Source: UBA10205 sp035289625
GTDB taxonomy: Archaea > Iainarchaeota > Iainarchaeia > Iainarchaeales > Iainarchaeaceae
Assembly: GCA_035289625.1 (NCBI GenBank)
Contig: DATDWP010000021.1
Span: forward strand, 1 to 64,000
Length of the DNA: 64,000 nucleotides
Direction: 5' to 3'
The first letter of the stretch is position 1, and every line of letters starts with the position of its first letter. Below the pieces are notes generated by a model. That model did no database searches, had not been told where the DNA came from, and was given only the letters and a program-made list of their open reading frames with translations. Both the position numbers and the translations under genes were made by a program. Positions 14,316 through 23,753 of the stretch are shown here, in pieces.

Positions 14316-15234
14316 ATATCGGCTTGAACTGAGCGGCATGACATGCGGGGCGTGCGAAAAAATAATAGAGAAAATCGTATCAAGAAACGGGGCGGCGGTA
14401 AATGAGATTGATGCCAATGCGGGGTTTGTGAGGATTACAAGTGAAGAGCACGTTCTTGGAAGAATAAAAAAAGAGCTAGGGGACCGGGGCTTTAAGGAAA
14501 AAGGCTCAGAGGACACAGCGCGCGGGGACCCGGAAAGGGTGTTTGCGTATATCGGTTCGATTGTTAGAATGGACAAATCTGTTGGGGCTGAAGCAACCCT
14601 TATCAATTATGCAATTGCTTGCGCAATTATTTCCGGGCTTGCCGTCGCGCTTGCATATTTTTTGTTCCTCAAAGATTTGCCTAACTCGATTGGCTATGCC
14701 CCGATTCTGCTCCTTTCGGTTTTTGCCGCCGTGACAACAACTTTTTCCTACAACCACGCCAAATGCTACAGTGACGGAATATCATGCACAAACGGAATGA
14801 TGGTCGGAATGATTATCGGAATGATACCCGGCTTTATGATCGGCGCAATTGCAGGAGCCACAAACGGCATCTTCATAGGCTCTATTGCCGGAATGCTTGC
14901 AGGGATTGTGCTTGGCGTGAAAGCCGGAAAGTGCTGCGGGATAATGGGGGCGCTTGAAGGAGTAATGGCAGGCCTGATGGCCGGCCTTATGGGGGCAATG
15001 CTCTCAGTAATGGCACTAAATGACAACCTAATAGCATTCCTCTACATTATATTCGGAATATCAGGCGCCACTTTATTTGGAATGAGCTACCTGCTGCACA
15101 GGGAAATAGGCGGAAGGGAAGCCGCCCATGTAAAGACAAGCATTGTGAAATTTGTCGGAACAGGCCTTTTGCTCACAATACTTTTAGTCGTGCTGATGTT
15201 CTTTGGCCCAAAAGGACCCATAGTTTACCCATAA
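14305..15234 (+). CDS. HMA domain fused to a glycine-rich multi-helix membrane protein
   Basis: The 309-residue product begins with an HMA domain (GMTCGACEKII, CxxC at about residues 13-16). After a short linker it has about six membrane helices, of which the middle ones (about residues 160-240) are packed with GxxxG and AxxxG repeats, for example MIGAIAGATNGIFIGSIAG, plus the Cys pair GKCCGI and several methionines. HMA fused to TauE/SafE-type exporters is known, but I cannot match this membrane part to a family. Position between copZ and copA indicates copper handling, perhaps as a channel or scavenger. The ATG at 14305 is preceded by GAGG. Confidence 0.7.
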   Translation: MSSEYRLELSGMTCGACEKIIEKIVSRNGAAVNEIDANAGFVRITSEEHVLGRIKKELGDRGFKEKGSEDTARGDPERVFAYIGSIVRMDKSVGAEATLINYAIACAIISGLAVALAYFLFLKDLPNSIGYAPILLLSVFAAVTTTFSYNHAKCYSDGISCTNGMMVGMIIGMIPGFMIGAIAGATNGIFIGSIAGMLAGIVLGVKAGKCCGIMGALEGVMAGLMAGLMGAMLSVMALNDNLIAFLYIIFGISGATLFGMSYLLHREIGGREAAHVKTSIVKFVGTGLLLTILLVVLMFFGPKGPIVYP

Positions 15235-15245
15235 AGGCGAAAATC

Positions 15246-17711
15246 GTGAAAAAACAAACTTTCAATGTAACAGGAATGCACTGCGCGTCGTGTTCGACAA
15301 TAATAGAGCGCAGGCTAAAAAAAATCGAGGGGGTAAAATATGTAGCCGTCAGTTTGACAACAAACAAGGCCATGGTCGAATATGATGAGAACAAGGCAGG
15401 CATGGGACAATTCAAAAAAGCAGTGGAAGCCGCAGGATATGGGATTGGTGAAACACAAGATCAGACGGACGATATGAAAATTAAGGTTTTTGTCAAGGGC
15501 ATGGATTCACTCCATTGCGCAAACATTATCGAGAAAACGCTCAAAGGAACACAAGGAGTCAAAAAATCCGACCTGAACTTTCCAAAACAAACGGCAATAA
15601 TCGAGTATGATGGCGCAGTGACAGATTTTGAAAAAATAAAGGGCACCATTGCAAAAGCCGGCTATGATGCACAGCTACTCGAACAAGAAGACGATAAGGA
15701 AAAACTAGCCCGCGAAAAAGAAATCACGGAACTGAAACAGAGATTGATTTACTCGGCATTGCTAACCGCCCCCGTGGCATTTCTTGCCCTTCCTGAAATG
15801 CTCAAGGGAATCGTGGCACTAGAGTATCCGCAAATCCTGATCCAAAATATGACGCTACTGCAGCTATTGCTGTCAACACCGATAATGTATATCAATAGAG
15901 ACACGTTCGTTCGCGGTTTTAGGGGCCTGATAAACAATACCCCCGGAATGGACAGCCTTGTAGCGCTTGGGGTCGGCACAGCTTACCTGTATAGCGTTAT
16001 TGTAACAACCGGAATAGTAGCCGGAAATGTGTTCTTCGAAACAGCAGCGCTGCTTCTAACATTCATCCTTCTTGGAAGATACCTCGAGGCCGTAGCCAAA
16101 GGGAAAACATCCGAGGCAATAAAGAGGCTCATAGGCCTTGCGCCAAAAACAGCACTGATAATGCGGGAAGGAAAAGAAACAGAAATCCCGATCAAGCAGG
16201 TTGTTGTAGGGGACATAATAATTGTAAAGCCGGGAAACAAGATACCGGTTGACGGAACCATCGTTAACGGGGTTAGCAGCATTGATGAGTCAATGATAAC
16301 TGGGGAGAGCATGCCGGTGCACAAAAGAAAAGGGGACACGGTAATTGGAGGAACAATAAACACTACCGGCTCATTTACTTTCCGCGCGACAAAAATAGGC
16401 AAGGACACCATGCTTGCGCAGATAATAAAACTGGTTGAGGAAGCGCAAGGCAGTAAAGCCCCAATACAAAAGCTTGCCGACACCGTTGCCGGCTATTTTG
16501 TTCACGCAGTAATTGTGCTCTCCGTGCTCGCATTCCTCTACTGGTTCTTTGTTGCAGGCCAGACATTCATATTCGCACTCACAATACTGGTTTCAGTACT
16601 GGTAATATCGTGCCCGTGCGCAATGGGCCTTGCAACCCCCACAGCAGTCATGATTGGGACAGGAAAAGGCGCAGAGAACGGTGTTCTCATAAAGAATGCC
16701 CAAAGCCTTGAGATGCTGCACAAAGTAAAGACCATAGTATTTGACAAGACCGGAACAATAACAAGAGGGCAGGCATCGGTCACGGAAATCTTGCCAACCG
16801 CACTTAAAGAACAGGAATTAATCTCGCTAGCAGCATCTGCGGAAAAAAACTCCGAACACCACTTAGCGCAGGCAATTGTAAAAAAAGCCAAGGAAATGAA
16901 GGCAAAAATAACCGAACCAAAAACATTCAAGGCAATCCCGGGGCACGGAGTTGAAGCTACTATTGGGACAAAGAAAGTCCTGATAGGCACTCTTGTGCTC
17001 ATGAAAAAAACCGGAATAAAAATAAGTGACAATAAGATTTTGGAGATGCAAAAGCTCGAAGAACAGGGAAAAAGCGTCGTCATCGTTGCATTGAACCGAA
17101 AATATAGCGGAATGATTGCAATTGCAGACACCATAAAAGAGCACTCACATCAAGCAATAGAACAACTGCAAAACATGGGCTATGAAACAATAATGATAAC
17201 AGGCGACAATGAGCGCACCGCGAATGCGATTGCAAAGCAGGTCGGGATTTCAAAAGTCCTTGCCCACGTACTCCCGCAGGACAAGTCGGAAGAAGTGAAA
17301 AAACTCCAGCAAAGCGGCAAGGTAGCATTTGTTGGCGATGGGATAAATGATGCCCCCGCACTTGCCCAAGCAGATGTCGGCATTGCAATAGGGAGCGGGA
17401 CAGATGTTGCAATAGAGAGCGGCGGAATAGTGCTGGTGAAAAGCGATCTGCGCGACATAGTAACCGCAATAAAACTCAGCAAATACACGCTTGACAAAAT
17501 AAAGCAAAACCTATTCTGGGCGTTTGGGTACAATGCAGTAGGAATACCGATAGCAATGGGAATCCTCTACCCCTTCACGGGTTTTTTGCTAAGCCCGGTG
17601 ATAGCTGGGGCCGCAATGGCATTTAGCTCGGTTAGCGTTGTCTCTAATTCTCTGCTGATGAGAGGGTTCAAACCAAATTCCAAAAATGCCCCAACCGCAA
17701 ACCTAAAATGA
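15246..17711 (+). CDS. copA: Cu(I)-exporting P1B-type ATPase (CopA)
   Basis: The 821-residue ATPase has an N-terminal HMA with GMHCASC, a second HMA in which the CxxC is lost (MDSLHC), eight membrane helices with the SCPCAMG metal site, the phosphorylation motif DKTGT, TGES in the actuator domain, GDGINDAPAL in the P domain and AFSSVSVVSNSL in the last helix, which together specify Cu(I). The nucleotide-domain HP motif reads SEHHL instead of SEHPL. The start codon is GTG, 11 bp after the preceding stop. It is the last gene of the operon and exports Cu(I) across the cytoplasmic membrane. Confidence 0.93.
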   Translation: MKKQTFNVTGMHCASCSTIIERRLKKIEGVKYVAVSLTTNKAMVEYDENKAGMGQFKKAVEAAGYGIGETQDQTDDMKIKVFVKGMDSLHCANIIEKTLKGTQGVKKSDLNFPKQTAIIEYDGAVTDFEKIKGTIAKAGYDAQLLEQEDDKEKLAREKEITELKQRLIYSALLTAPVAFLALPEMLKGIVALEYPQILIQNMTLLQLLLSTPIMYINRDTFVRGFRGLINNTPGMDSLVALGVGTAYLYSVIVTTGIVAGNVFFETAALLLTFILLGRYLEAVAKGKTSEAIKRLIGLAPKTALIMREGKETEIPIKQVVVGDIIIVKPGNKIPVDGTIVNGVSSIDESMITGESMPVHKRKGDTVIGGTINTTGSFTFRATKIGKDTMLAQIIKLVEEAQGSKAPIQKLADTVAGYFVHAVIVLSVLAFLYWFFVAGQTFIFALTILVSVLVISCPCAMGLATPTAVMIGTGKGAENGVLIKNAQSLEMLHKVKTIVFDKTGTITRGQASVTEILPTALKEQELISLAASAEKNSEHHLAQAIVKKAKEMKAKITEPKTFKAIPGHGVEATIGTKKVLIGTLVLMKKTGIKISDNKILEMQKLEEQGKSVVIVALNRKYSGMIAIADTIKEHSHQAIEQLQNMGYETIMITGDNERTANAIAKQVGISKVLAHVLPQDKSEEVKKLQQSGKVAFVGDGINDAPALAQADVGIAIGSGTDVAIESGGIVLVKSDLRDIVTAIKLSKYTLDKIKQNLFWAFGYNAVGIPIAMGILYPFTGFLLSPVIAGAAMAFSSVSVVSNSLLMRGFKPNSKNAPTANLK

Positions 17712-17783
17712 CCCAGGCCTTGGCGATTGCCTATAACAAGAGATTTAAAGAATTTGCCACTCAAAACATTTAGGTGAAAGAAC

Positions 17784-18860
17784 TTGACAACTAACCCGGG
17801 GCCGGAGTATTTTTTGGCACAGGAAAAATATGATCAAGCAAAAACCGCGCAGGCAAAAATCATCGCCCTCACAGAGATGATCAAATTCTGCCCGCGCCAC
17901 AAGGCAAGCGAGAAACTGCTAGCTGAGCTTACATACAAACTATCCAAGCTAAAAAAGGAAGCCGAAACAGAGAAAATCCAACAAGCAGCGCGCGCAGGCG
18001 GCGGGCCATCCCTGAATGTCAAAAAAGACGGCGTAGGGCAGATTGCGATCCTAGGGGGGCCGAATTCGGGGAAGAGTTTTTTTCTAAAAGCCCTGACAGG
18101 AGTCAATGTTGAAATCGCGGATTACCCATTCACAACAACCAAGCCGGAAATCGGAATGATGAAATACAAAAATACCCTCGTCCAGGTTGTTGAAGTCCCG
18201 GCAATTGTTGAAGGGAGCTATGAGGGCAAGGCAAATGGCACACAGATGCTCAGCATTGCAAGGAATGCCGATGCACTCATAATAATGCACCGGGACGGGG
18301 CGGAAAAACAAATGATCCTAACTGAACTTTTAAAGAGCGGCATAATTGTTACGCATAAAAAACCCAGGATAAAAATCGTGCAAAATTCAGATTACAATGG
18401 AATTACTATTGGCGGAAAGCAGTTTTTGAAAATACCCGAAAAAGACATCGAGGACACCCTCAAAGCGTGCGGGATACACAAGGCAAGCATTCTTTTAGAA
18501 GAAGACACCACAATGGAAAAGCTAACTGAAGCGCTTGATGAAACACTCGATTACAAGAACGCCCTTTTCATACAAACAGCAGAGCCCCTCGGAAAGTTTG
18601 AAGATTTCAAGGCAAAAGTTTTCAGGCTGCTTGAAAAGATAATTGTGTACACTAAAAAACCCGGCGAGGAAGCCGATCTAAACGACCCACTTGTCGTAAA
18701 AGACGGGTCGACAGTAAGTGATGTCGCAATGCTTGTGCACAAAGACATTGCAAGCAAACTGCAATTTGCAAAAGTATGGGGTTCGACAAAATTTGAAGGC
18801 CAAAGGGTCGGCAAAGATTACAAGCTAAAAGATGGCGATGTAGTGGAAATTGCCGCGTAA
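17784..18860 (+). CDS. DRG/Obg-like GTPase with TGS domain and eroded G motifs
   Basis: The 358-residue protein has the DRG layout: a helical N-terminus, a P-loop domain (GGPNSGKS, residues 91-98), YPFTTTKPEIGMM (G2/effector region) and a C-terminal TGS domain (about 285-358). DRG proteins bind ribosomes. Two hallmarks are altered: the G3 DxPG reads EVPA, and no NKxD appears where DRG proteins have it (AEPLGKF region). It could therefore bind nucleotide differently or be a catalytically weak paralogue. Start is TTG with GGTGA upstream (17773-17777); other in-frame starts would remove the helical N-terminus. Confidence 0.8.
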   Translation: MTTNPGPEYFLAQEKYDQAKTAQAKIIALTEMIKFCPRHKASEKLLAELTYKLSKLKKEAETEKIQQAARAGGGPSLNVKKDGVGQIAILGGPNSGKSFFLKALTGVNVEIADYPFTTTKPEIGMMKYKNTLVQVVEVPAIVEGSYEGKANGTQMLSIARNADALIIMHRDGAEKQMILTELLKSGIIVTHKKPRIKIVQNSDYNGITIGGKQFLKIPEKDIEDTLKACGIHKASILLEEDTTMEKLTEALDETLDYKNALFIQTAEPLGKFEDFKAKVFRLLEKIIVYTKKPGEEADLNDPLVVKDGSTVSDVAMLVHKDIASKLQFAKVWGSTKFEGQRVGKDYKLKDGDVVEIAA

Positions 18861-18916
18861 AACAGGCCTTTGGAAAGTTCGGTTTTGTTAGTATATTCAC
18901 TCCCAAATCGTAAATT

Positions 18917-20494
18917 TTAGTGCTTGACCGCAACTTCCTCAATTGCCCCATCACTAACATTTAGCATTCGCTGCGCTATTTTGTGAATAAAATACCTATC
19001 ATGAGAGACAGCTAAAATCGCGCCATCATATCGCAGAAATGCATCCTCAATAATTTCGCGCGCATCAACATCCAAATGGTTTGTTGGTTCATCTAGCAAG
19101 AGCAAATTCGGTTTGTCAATTAGAATTTTTAGCAAATTGAGCCTTGATTTTTCACCCATTGACAATTTTGAAATTGGTTTATAGACCTCATCGTCTGAAA
19201 TAAACCCAACCATTGAAAGATGCTGGCGTGTCTTTGCTAAATCTTTTAAGAGCGCGTAAATTTCAGCATATAAAGTTACATCACTCGTCAGATCTTTTAA
19301 CTCCTGATCAGCATACCCAACCTTAGCTTGGTGGTCAAAATTTATTGTACCCGAAAGCGGCTTTAATCTCCCTTCAATTGTTTTGAGAAAAGTACTCTTG
19401 CCAATCCCGTTCTCCCCCACTAAAATAATACGCTGGCCTGTTCCAATATTTAGGTTGATATCTGAAATAAGAGGTTTAGTGTAGCCAACATCAAGATGTT
19501 CAATTTCCAAAACAACACTTGAACGGATTGGAGATGCTTCAAAACGCGTATCGAATTTTGATTGGTCCATATCAGGCTTTTCAACAACCGCACGCTTTTC
19601 TAAAAGCCGCTCCCTGTATTTTCCCTGAGTAACTTTTTGCGGGCTTTTTCCGATGCGCGCAATCTTATCCCTCTCATTTGCAAGGTATTCGTTTTCATTT
19701 TCGTATGCGGTTTTTTGCGCCTCAAAAGTAGCATTGCGCGCCTTCACATACGCTGAATAATTCCCATTGTACTTTATCCATTTCCCATTCTCCATTTTTA
19801 TTATGGTGTCGCAGATCCTATCCAAAAAATAGCGGTCGTGCGTGACCATTAGAATAGTCCCTTTGAAGCCTTTCAAATATTTTTCCAAAATATCAAGCCG
19901 CTTAAAATCCAAATGGTTTGTTGGTTCATCCAGGAGCAAAAAGGCGGCATCAGAGCACAAAATCTGAGCAAGGGCAATAATTGCCCTCTGGCCGGTTGAG
20001 AGTTGCCCAACTTTTTGAGAAAGCCAGGAAGGCTCGATTTCAAGGGTTTGCAAAACCTCTTTTATTTTACTTGCCTTGCGCGGACTTTTAGGACTTGAAA
20101 TCTTTGATTGCAGCTCAATAAAACGCTCAGTTAATTTAGTAACTAGGGCATTATTTTGGTAAATAAGAGGGTCAGCTAGCTGCTTTTCAATATCTTTAAA
20201 TTCATCTTCTAACGGCCCGTGGTGGTATGATGTTGCATTCTCCAAAAGGGTTTGCTCAACGGTTTTTTCTTTGCCCAGATCAATTTCTTGGGAAAAATAA
20301 GCAGCTTTACCATCATATTCTATTTCCCCCGTATAATCTGCCTTGCCTAAAATTGCCTTGAGAAAAGTTGTTTTCCCCACTCCGTTGCGCCCAATTAACC
20401 CCACTTTTGAACCCGTTGCAACCCCAACACTTTGGTCTAGAAGTATCTCCCTTTTACCGATTGAAATTGAGATATTTTTAATGGAAAGTGCCAT
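18917..20494 (-). CDS. ABC-F family ATPase
   Basis: Two ABC domains lie in tandem without membrane helices. The first has GRNGVGKTT, the signature LSTGQRA and LLLDEPTNHLDF; the second has GENGIGKST, LSMGEKSR and LLLDEPTNHLDV, each ending in SHDRYF or THDRYF. A basic, coiled linker of about 80 residues joins them, as in ribosome-acting ABC-F proteins. These act at the ribosomal E site in translation quality control or antibiotic protection. Length 525 is standard. The family is common in bacteria and sporadic in archaea, so transfer is possible. Confidence 0.9.
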   Translation of the reverse strand: MALSIKNISISIGKREILLDQSVGVATGSKVGLIGRNGVGKTTFLKAILGKADYTGEIEYDGKAAYFSQEIDLGKEKTVEQTLLENATSYHHGPLEDEFKDIEKQLADPLIYQNNALVTKLTERFIELQSKISSPKSPRKASKIKEVLQTLEIEPSWLSQKVGQLSTGQRAIIALAQILCSDAAFLLLDEPTNHLDFKRLDILEKYLKGFKGTILMVTHDRYFLDRICDTIIKMENGKWIKYNGNYSAYVKARNATFEAQKTAYENENEYLANERDKIARIGKSPQKVTQGKYRERLLEKRAVVEKPDMDQSKFDTRFEASPIRSSVVLEIEHLDVGYTKPLISDINLNIGTGQRIILVGENGIGKSTFLKTIEGRLKPLSGTINFDHQAKVGYADQELKDLTSDVTLYAEIYALLKDLAKTRQHLSMVGFISDDEVYKPISKLSMGEKSRLNLLKILIDKPNLLLLDEPTNHLDVDAREIIEDAFLRYDGAILAVSHDRYFIHKIAQRMLNVSDGAIEEVAVKH

Positions 20495-20624
20495 ATAGAA
20501 ATAACCATCCCAATCATTTAAAATCCTGCCAATATGTTTGGAATTCCACTGCTCCAGAGGCTTTTGATTTGAACTGAAGGCTTTATAAAATAATTAAAAA
20601 TCTACTATATTAAGAGGCATAAAA

Positions 20625-20978
20625 ATGAAAATCGTAGAAGAGTTCTCGGAATTTTTGAAAAAATACCAAGTGCTAGGGCTTGCGGTTGCATTCATAATTG
20701 GCGCAGCCTCAACTAAACTTGTAACCGCGCTTGTAAATGACATTATAATGCCGCTTGTCGGAATTGCAATACCTAACGGAGACTGGAGAAGCCTAACACT
20801 GCCTGTAGGAAACGCGCAACTATTAGTAGGGGACTTTTTAGGGGCACTTGTTGATTTTGTAATAATTGCAATTGTGGTCTTTGGAGTCGTAAAATTTATA
20901 ATGAAGGAACACTCTGCAGAGAAGCGCCGGGATACGAAATATTCTAGAAAGCCTAAAGGCCAAATAGCGTTACAATAA
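20625..20978 (+). CDS. mscL: Large-conductance mechanosensitive channel (MscL)
   Basis: The 117-residue protein has the MscL pattern: an amphipathic N-terminal helix, the first pore helix AVAFIIGAASTKLVTALVNDIIMPLVG, a short loop, the second helix ALVDFVIIAIVVFGVVKFI and a basic C-terminus. MscL opens under membrane tension to release solutes during osmotic downshock. CTTTATAAAA near 20580 is a probable TATA box and GAGG at 20611-20614 an SD site. Confidence 0.9.
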   Translation: MKIVEEFSEFLKKYQVLGLAVAFIIGAASTKLVTALVNDIIMPLVGIAIPNGDWRSLTLPVGNAQLLVGDFLGALVDFVIIAIVVFGVVKFIMKEHSAEKRRDTKYSRKPKGQIALQ

Positions 20979-21081
20979 GCAAGTTGAGTTGCCTAACCCC
21001 AAAATGACGTCTTTTGTTTTGGATGCCTGAATGCAGGCCTCTAAAAGCCCACAAATGGCAAAACCAGGACAGATCTTTTAT

Positions 21082-21124
21082 TTGGCCTCCACAATTGTAC
21101 AACACAGCGGCAAATTGAGGCCAA
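21082..21124. terminator. Hairpin between convergent genes
   Basis: TTGGCCTC (21082-21089) and GAGGCCAA (21117-21124) form a perfect 8-bp stem with a 27-nt loop between mscL and the convergent operon. It probably helps end both transcripts, but a small structured RNA cannot be excluded. Confidence 0.4.
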
Positions 21125-21159
21125 GCGGCATTTTTTGATTTGAACAAGGAACGCTTATT

Positions 21160-23088
21160 TTACCCGCGCTTATAAATCGTAACTTGCGGGTTTTCAAAAA
21201 CCTTTGCAAGGGAGGGGTCGGAATCGAGGGAATTGTTGCCAATTAGTTTTTCATACTCCCCAACCCAAACAAAATCAATCCTTGCCGGAGGGTTTTGCGG
21301 GTCTGAATTTTCATATATTGAAATTATCCGCATGGCCGCTTCATGCGAGTAGAAGAAAATATTCCCCTCTTTTCCGTTTTCCCTAATTTCTTTCTGCACA
21401 TCCTGCGGCCAGGAGGCAATCTGATCTTCAAACTTCTTTTCTGACCAGACACCGGTTGCGTGATAGAGGAAATGGAACGGGAAATTTGCCGCAAGCGCTT
21501 TTTCATGCAATAGCAAATCCTGTTCACTTGCAACAGGCCCAGTTACAGAATGAATGCTAAGAGTATCTTTTTGCGGAGTAAACAGCCAATTGATTGTATC
21601 TTTTCTAACTCCAAAAAATTTGTAGGCAAAACCCACACGCTTCTCTATTTCACCATTTTTTGCAGAAGTAAGAAAGCCATTTGGGTAGAATACATAAAGC
21701 CCGGTATCGGCACTTATCCGAGAATTTGTCTGGGCGCTAAGTGCGAGCACAACATCTTCTTTTGAGGAATTTTCCTCAAGCCATTCAAGGGCCTGGCGCT
21801 GCTGCGGGGAAATTGTATATGCGGCGCAGCCGCTTTGAGCGCAACGAAGCTCAGTGTAGTGGAATTGCGTTACTAGCCCTAAGAAAAGTGCGGCAAGAAG
21901 CAAAATTGCCCACGCACTATTTTTGATTTGATCTGGAACTGTAATTTTTGGAAAGGCAACTTTCAGAGAACCGGCTTTCCATAGGGCAAAAAGGGAAACC
22001 AAGAAAATTAGCGACATTTGATCGGCAACCTGGTTTTGCCAGTGCAATACTGCAAGATTCACCCCGAAAACTACCTGCAAATTCATCCCGACAACTGACC
22101 CTAAAAGGATGCCGGCAAGCAAAACCCTTTGCATATCCCATTTTTTTATAAGAAAATATGCCCCCGCTAAAAGGGCAAGGTATTTGAGGGTGGGGACTGT
22201 ATAATAGGGGCGGCTTACCTCCCCAAAACCTAAGCGAAGAACCAAATCACCGGAAAGACCTGAAAAAGCATTTAGGGCAAGATTTGCAAGGTATGGAAGG
22301 GCCACAATTGCTGCAGTTGCAAAAATAAGAATTGAGTGCAGTGGCAATGATTTTAGAATATTTCCAGCCCCCGCTTTTTTTGAATTCCATTCATATAAAA
22401 GCACAATAAATAGCCCTGCAAAAAATGCAACGTAGTAAAAGTAGACGTAAACTAAAAGCCCTGCAAAAAAGCCCGCAACAACCGCATCTTTTGCCTTTTT
22501 TGTTTCAAATGACTTTAAGGTAAAATAAATCGCCAGCAAAAAGAACGGAAGTGTTGCTATCGGGGAATGGAACCTATCTATGAAAAGGTATGTCGAGGAC
22601 AGAAGTTTTGAAATATTTACCAAAAGTTCTGGTATCCAGGGACTGAAGAGATCAAAAATATTCGGAAAGAGGGTAAAGAGCGCGCTTATTGCAATGCGAT
22701 TGCCATTGCCTTTTACCCACAGGCCAAACAATAACCATGACAGCAAAAAAATCGCAACCGCCCCGGCAAATTTCATTATTATTATCCAATAATTGCCGAC
22801 AAGCGAATATAGTGCCCCTGCAATAAGGAATGGAAGCCACTCACGCGAGGGAATGGTTTTGGATAGTTCGAAGACCTGGGGCTCGGTTACCCAACCGTGC
22901 AAAGAAACATGCTTTACAATGGCCGAATACATTGTAAAATCAAGAGTGCGTATTGTTGGGCTAAAATAGTGGAATGGGTAAAACTGCTCCCCAGCGAGCG
23001 CCATCACAAGAACATCCGAGAGAACTATTATCGCTGCAAGTGAAAATGCGCAAAGCACCAAAATTACTTTCCAGCCCCTACCTTTCAC
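21160..23088 (-). CDS. Large membrane protein, GT-C-like, of the glycan operon
   Basis: The 642-residue protein has about 11-12 membrane helices through residue 420 and a C-terminal extracytoplasmic domain of about 220 residues beginning QALEWLEENSSKEDVVLAL. This layout, including an acidic first external loop, fits GT-C glycosyltransferases or oligosaccharyltransferase-like enzymes that use lipid-linked sugars. A Glu/Asp catalytic residue cannot be named by eye. It is the last gene of a six-gene operon and lies 17 bp after the HAD gene, so it probably transfers or assembles the sugar made by the upstream enzymes. Confidence 0.6.
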   Translation of the reverse strand: MKGRGWKVILVLCAFSLAAIIVLSDVLVMALAGEQFYPFHYFSPTIRTLDFTMYSAIVKHVSLHGWVTEPQVFELSKTIPSREWLPFLIAGALYSLVGNYWIIIMKFAGAVAIFLLSWLLFGLWVKGNGNRIAISALFTLFPNIFDLFSPWIPELLVNISKLLSSTYLFIDRFHSPIATLPFFLLAIYFTLKSFETKKAKDAVVAGFFAGLLVYVYFYYVAFFAGLFIVLLYEWNSKKAGAGNILKSLPLHSILIFATAAIVALPYLANLALNAFSGLSGDLVLRLGFGEVSRPYYTVPTLKYLALLAGAYFLIKKWDMQRVLLAGILLGSVVGMNLQVVFGVNLAVLHWQNQVADQMSLIFLVSLFALWKAGSLKVAFPKITVPDQIKNSAWAILLLAALFLGLVTQFHYTELRCAQSGCAAYTISPQQRQALEWLEENSSKEDVVLALSAQTNSRISADTGLYVFYPNGFLTSAKNGEIEKRVGFAYKFFGVRKDTINWLFTPQKDTLSIHSVTGPVASEQDLLLHEKALAANFPFHFLYHATGVWSEKKFEDQIASWPQDVQKEIRENGKEGNIFFYSHEAAMRIISIYENSDPQNPPARIDFVWVGEYEKLIGNNSLDSDPSLAKVFENPQVTIYKRG

Positions 23089-23105
23089 CTAAATTCACCT
23101 AATTT

Positions 23106-23753
23106 TCAAACTCCAATATTTTGCAAAATATTTCCCAAAGCCCTCTTATTTGCGCCAAAAACAAACTTTAAGCCTGATTTTTTTGCGCAGGCCCTATCAT
23201 CCAAATCCCCCACAAAAACAACATCACCTCTTTTGCACCCAAGCCTTTTCAGGGCAAGTTTTATTATACGCCCATCCGGTTTTTCCCTTCCGGCCTCTTC
23301 TGAAGTTATCACAAAATCAACTAAATGCGCTATTCCTAAAGAAAGGCACTTTTCGAGCTGTATTTGGGTTGTGAGGTTGGTTACAATCGCAACTTTGAGG
23401 CCTGCGCGTTTGCAGCCCGATAGGAATTTTTTCATTTCTTTGGTTATTTTCATTTTTGAAAAATAAGCCCTCCAGAATTGCCTTTCCAGACCCAAAGTAA
23501 ATTTTACATTTGTTCGCCCTTCAAAAATTTCAACTGCCCTTTTAATATACAACAGGCGCGAATGAGAAGCTGCCTGGCCTTTTGTATTTGCCTTTATTTG
23601 AGATCTTGCGGATTCATAAATTTTTTCCGCCCTCTTTTTCCCGACCCCGTACTTTTTTGAAAGGGCAAAAATTACTTTTTTGGAAGCAAAATTATTGCAC
23701 ACGCGATAGCCATACAACGTATCATCAAGATCTAGCAGGATTGCGCGAATCAT
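23106..23753 (-). CDS. HAD-superfamily hydrolase
   Basis: LLDLDDTLYGY near the N-terminus is HAD motif I (DxDxT), VAIVTNLT is motif II, and GREKPDGRIIKLAL and FVGDLDDRACAK supply the lysine and acidic motifs III and IV. The protein of 215 residues has a helical cap (about 20-95), as in HAD subfamily IA phosphatases such as phosphoglycolate or sugar phosphatases. Starting at 23753 gives a 4-bp overlap with the preceding GDPD gene. In this operon it may dephosphorylate a sugar or polyol phosphate intermediate. Confidence 0.82.
   Translation of the reverse strand: MIRAILLDLDDTLYGYRVCNNFASKKVIFALSKKYGVGKKRAEKIYESARSQIKANTKGQAASHSRLLYIKRAVEIFEGRTNVKFTLGLERQFWRAYFSKMKITKEMKKFLSGCKRAGLKVAIVTNLTTQIQLEKCLSLGIAHLVDFVITSEEAGREKPDGRIIKLALKRLGCKRGDVVFVGDLDDRACAKKSGLKFVFGANKRALGNILQNIGV

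Noticed and set aside
16538..17134. 198-codon frame antisense to copA
   Set aside because: CopA motifs are conserved across it; the antisense product has no recognisable domain.
19070..19935. Near-identical 20-base stretches near 19077 and 19914
   Set aside because: They encode the same DEPTNHLD motif in the two ABC domains of one gene, so they reflect domain duplication and shared codons.
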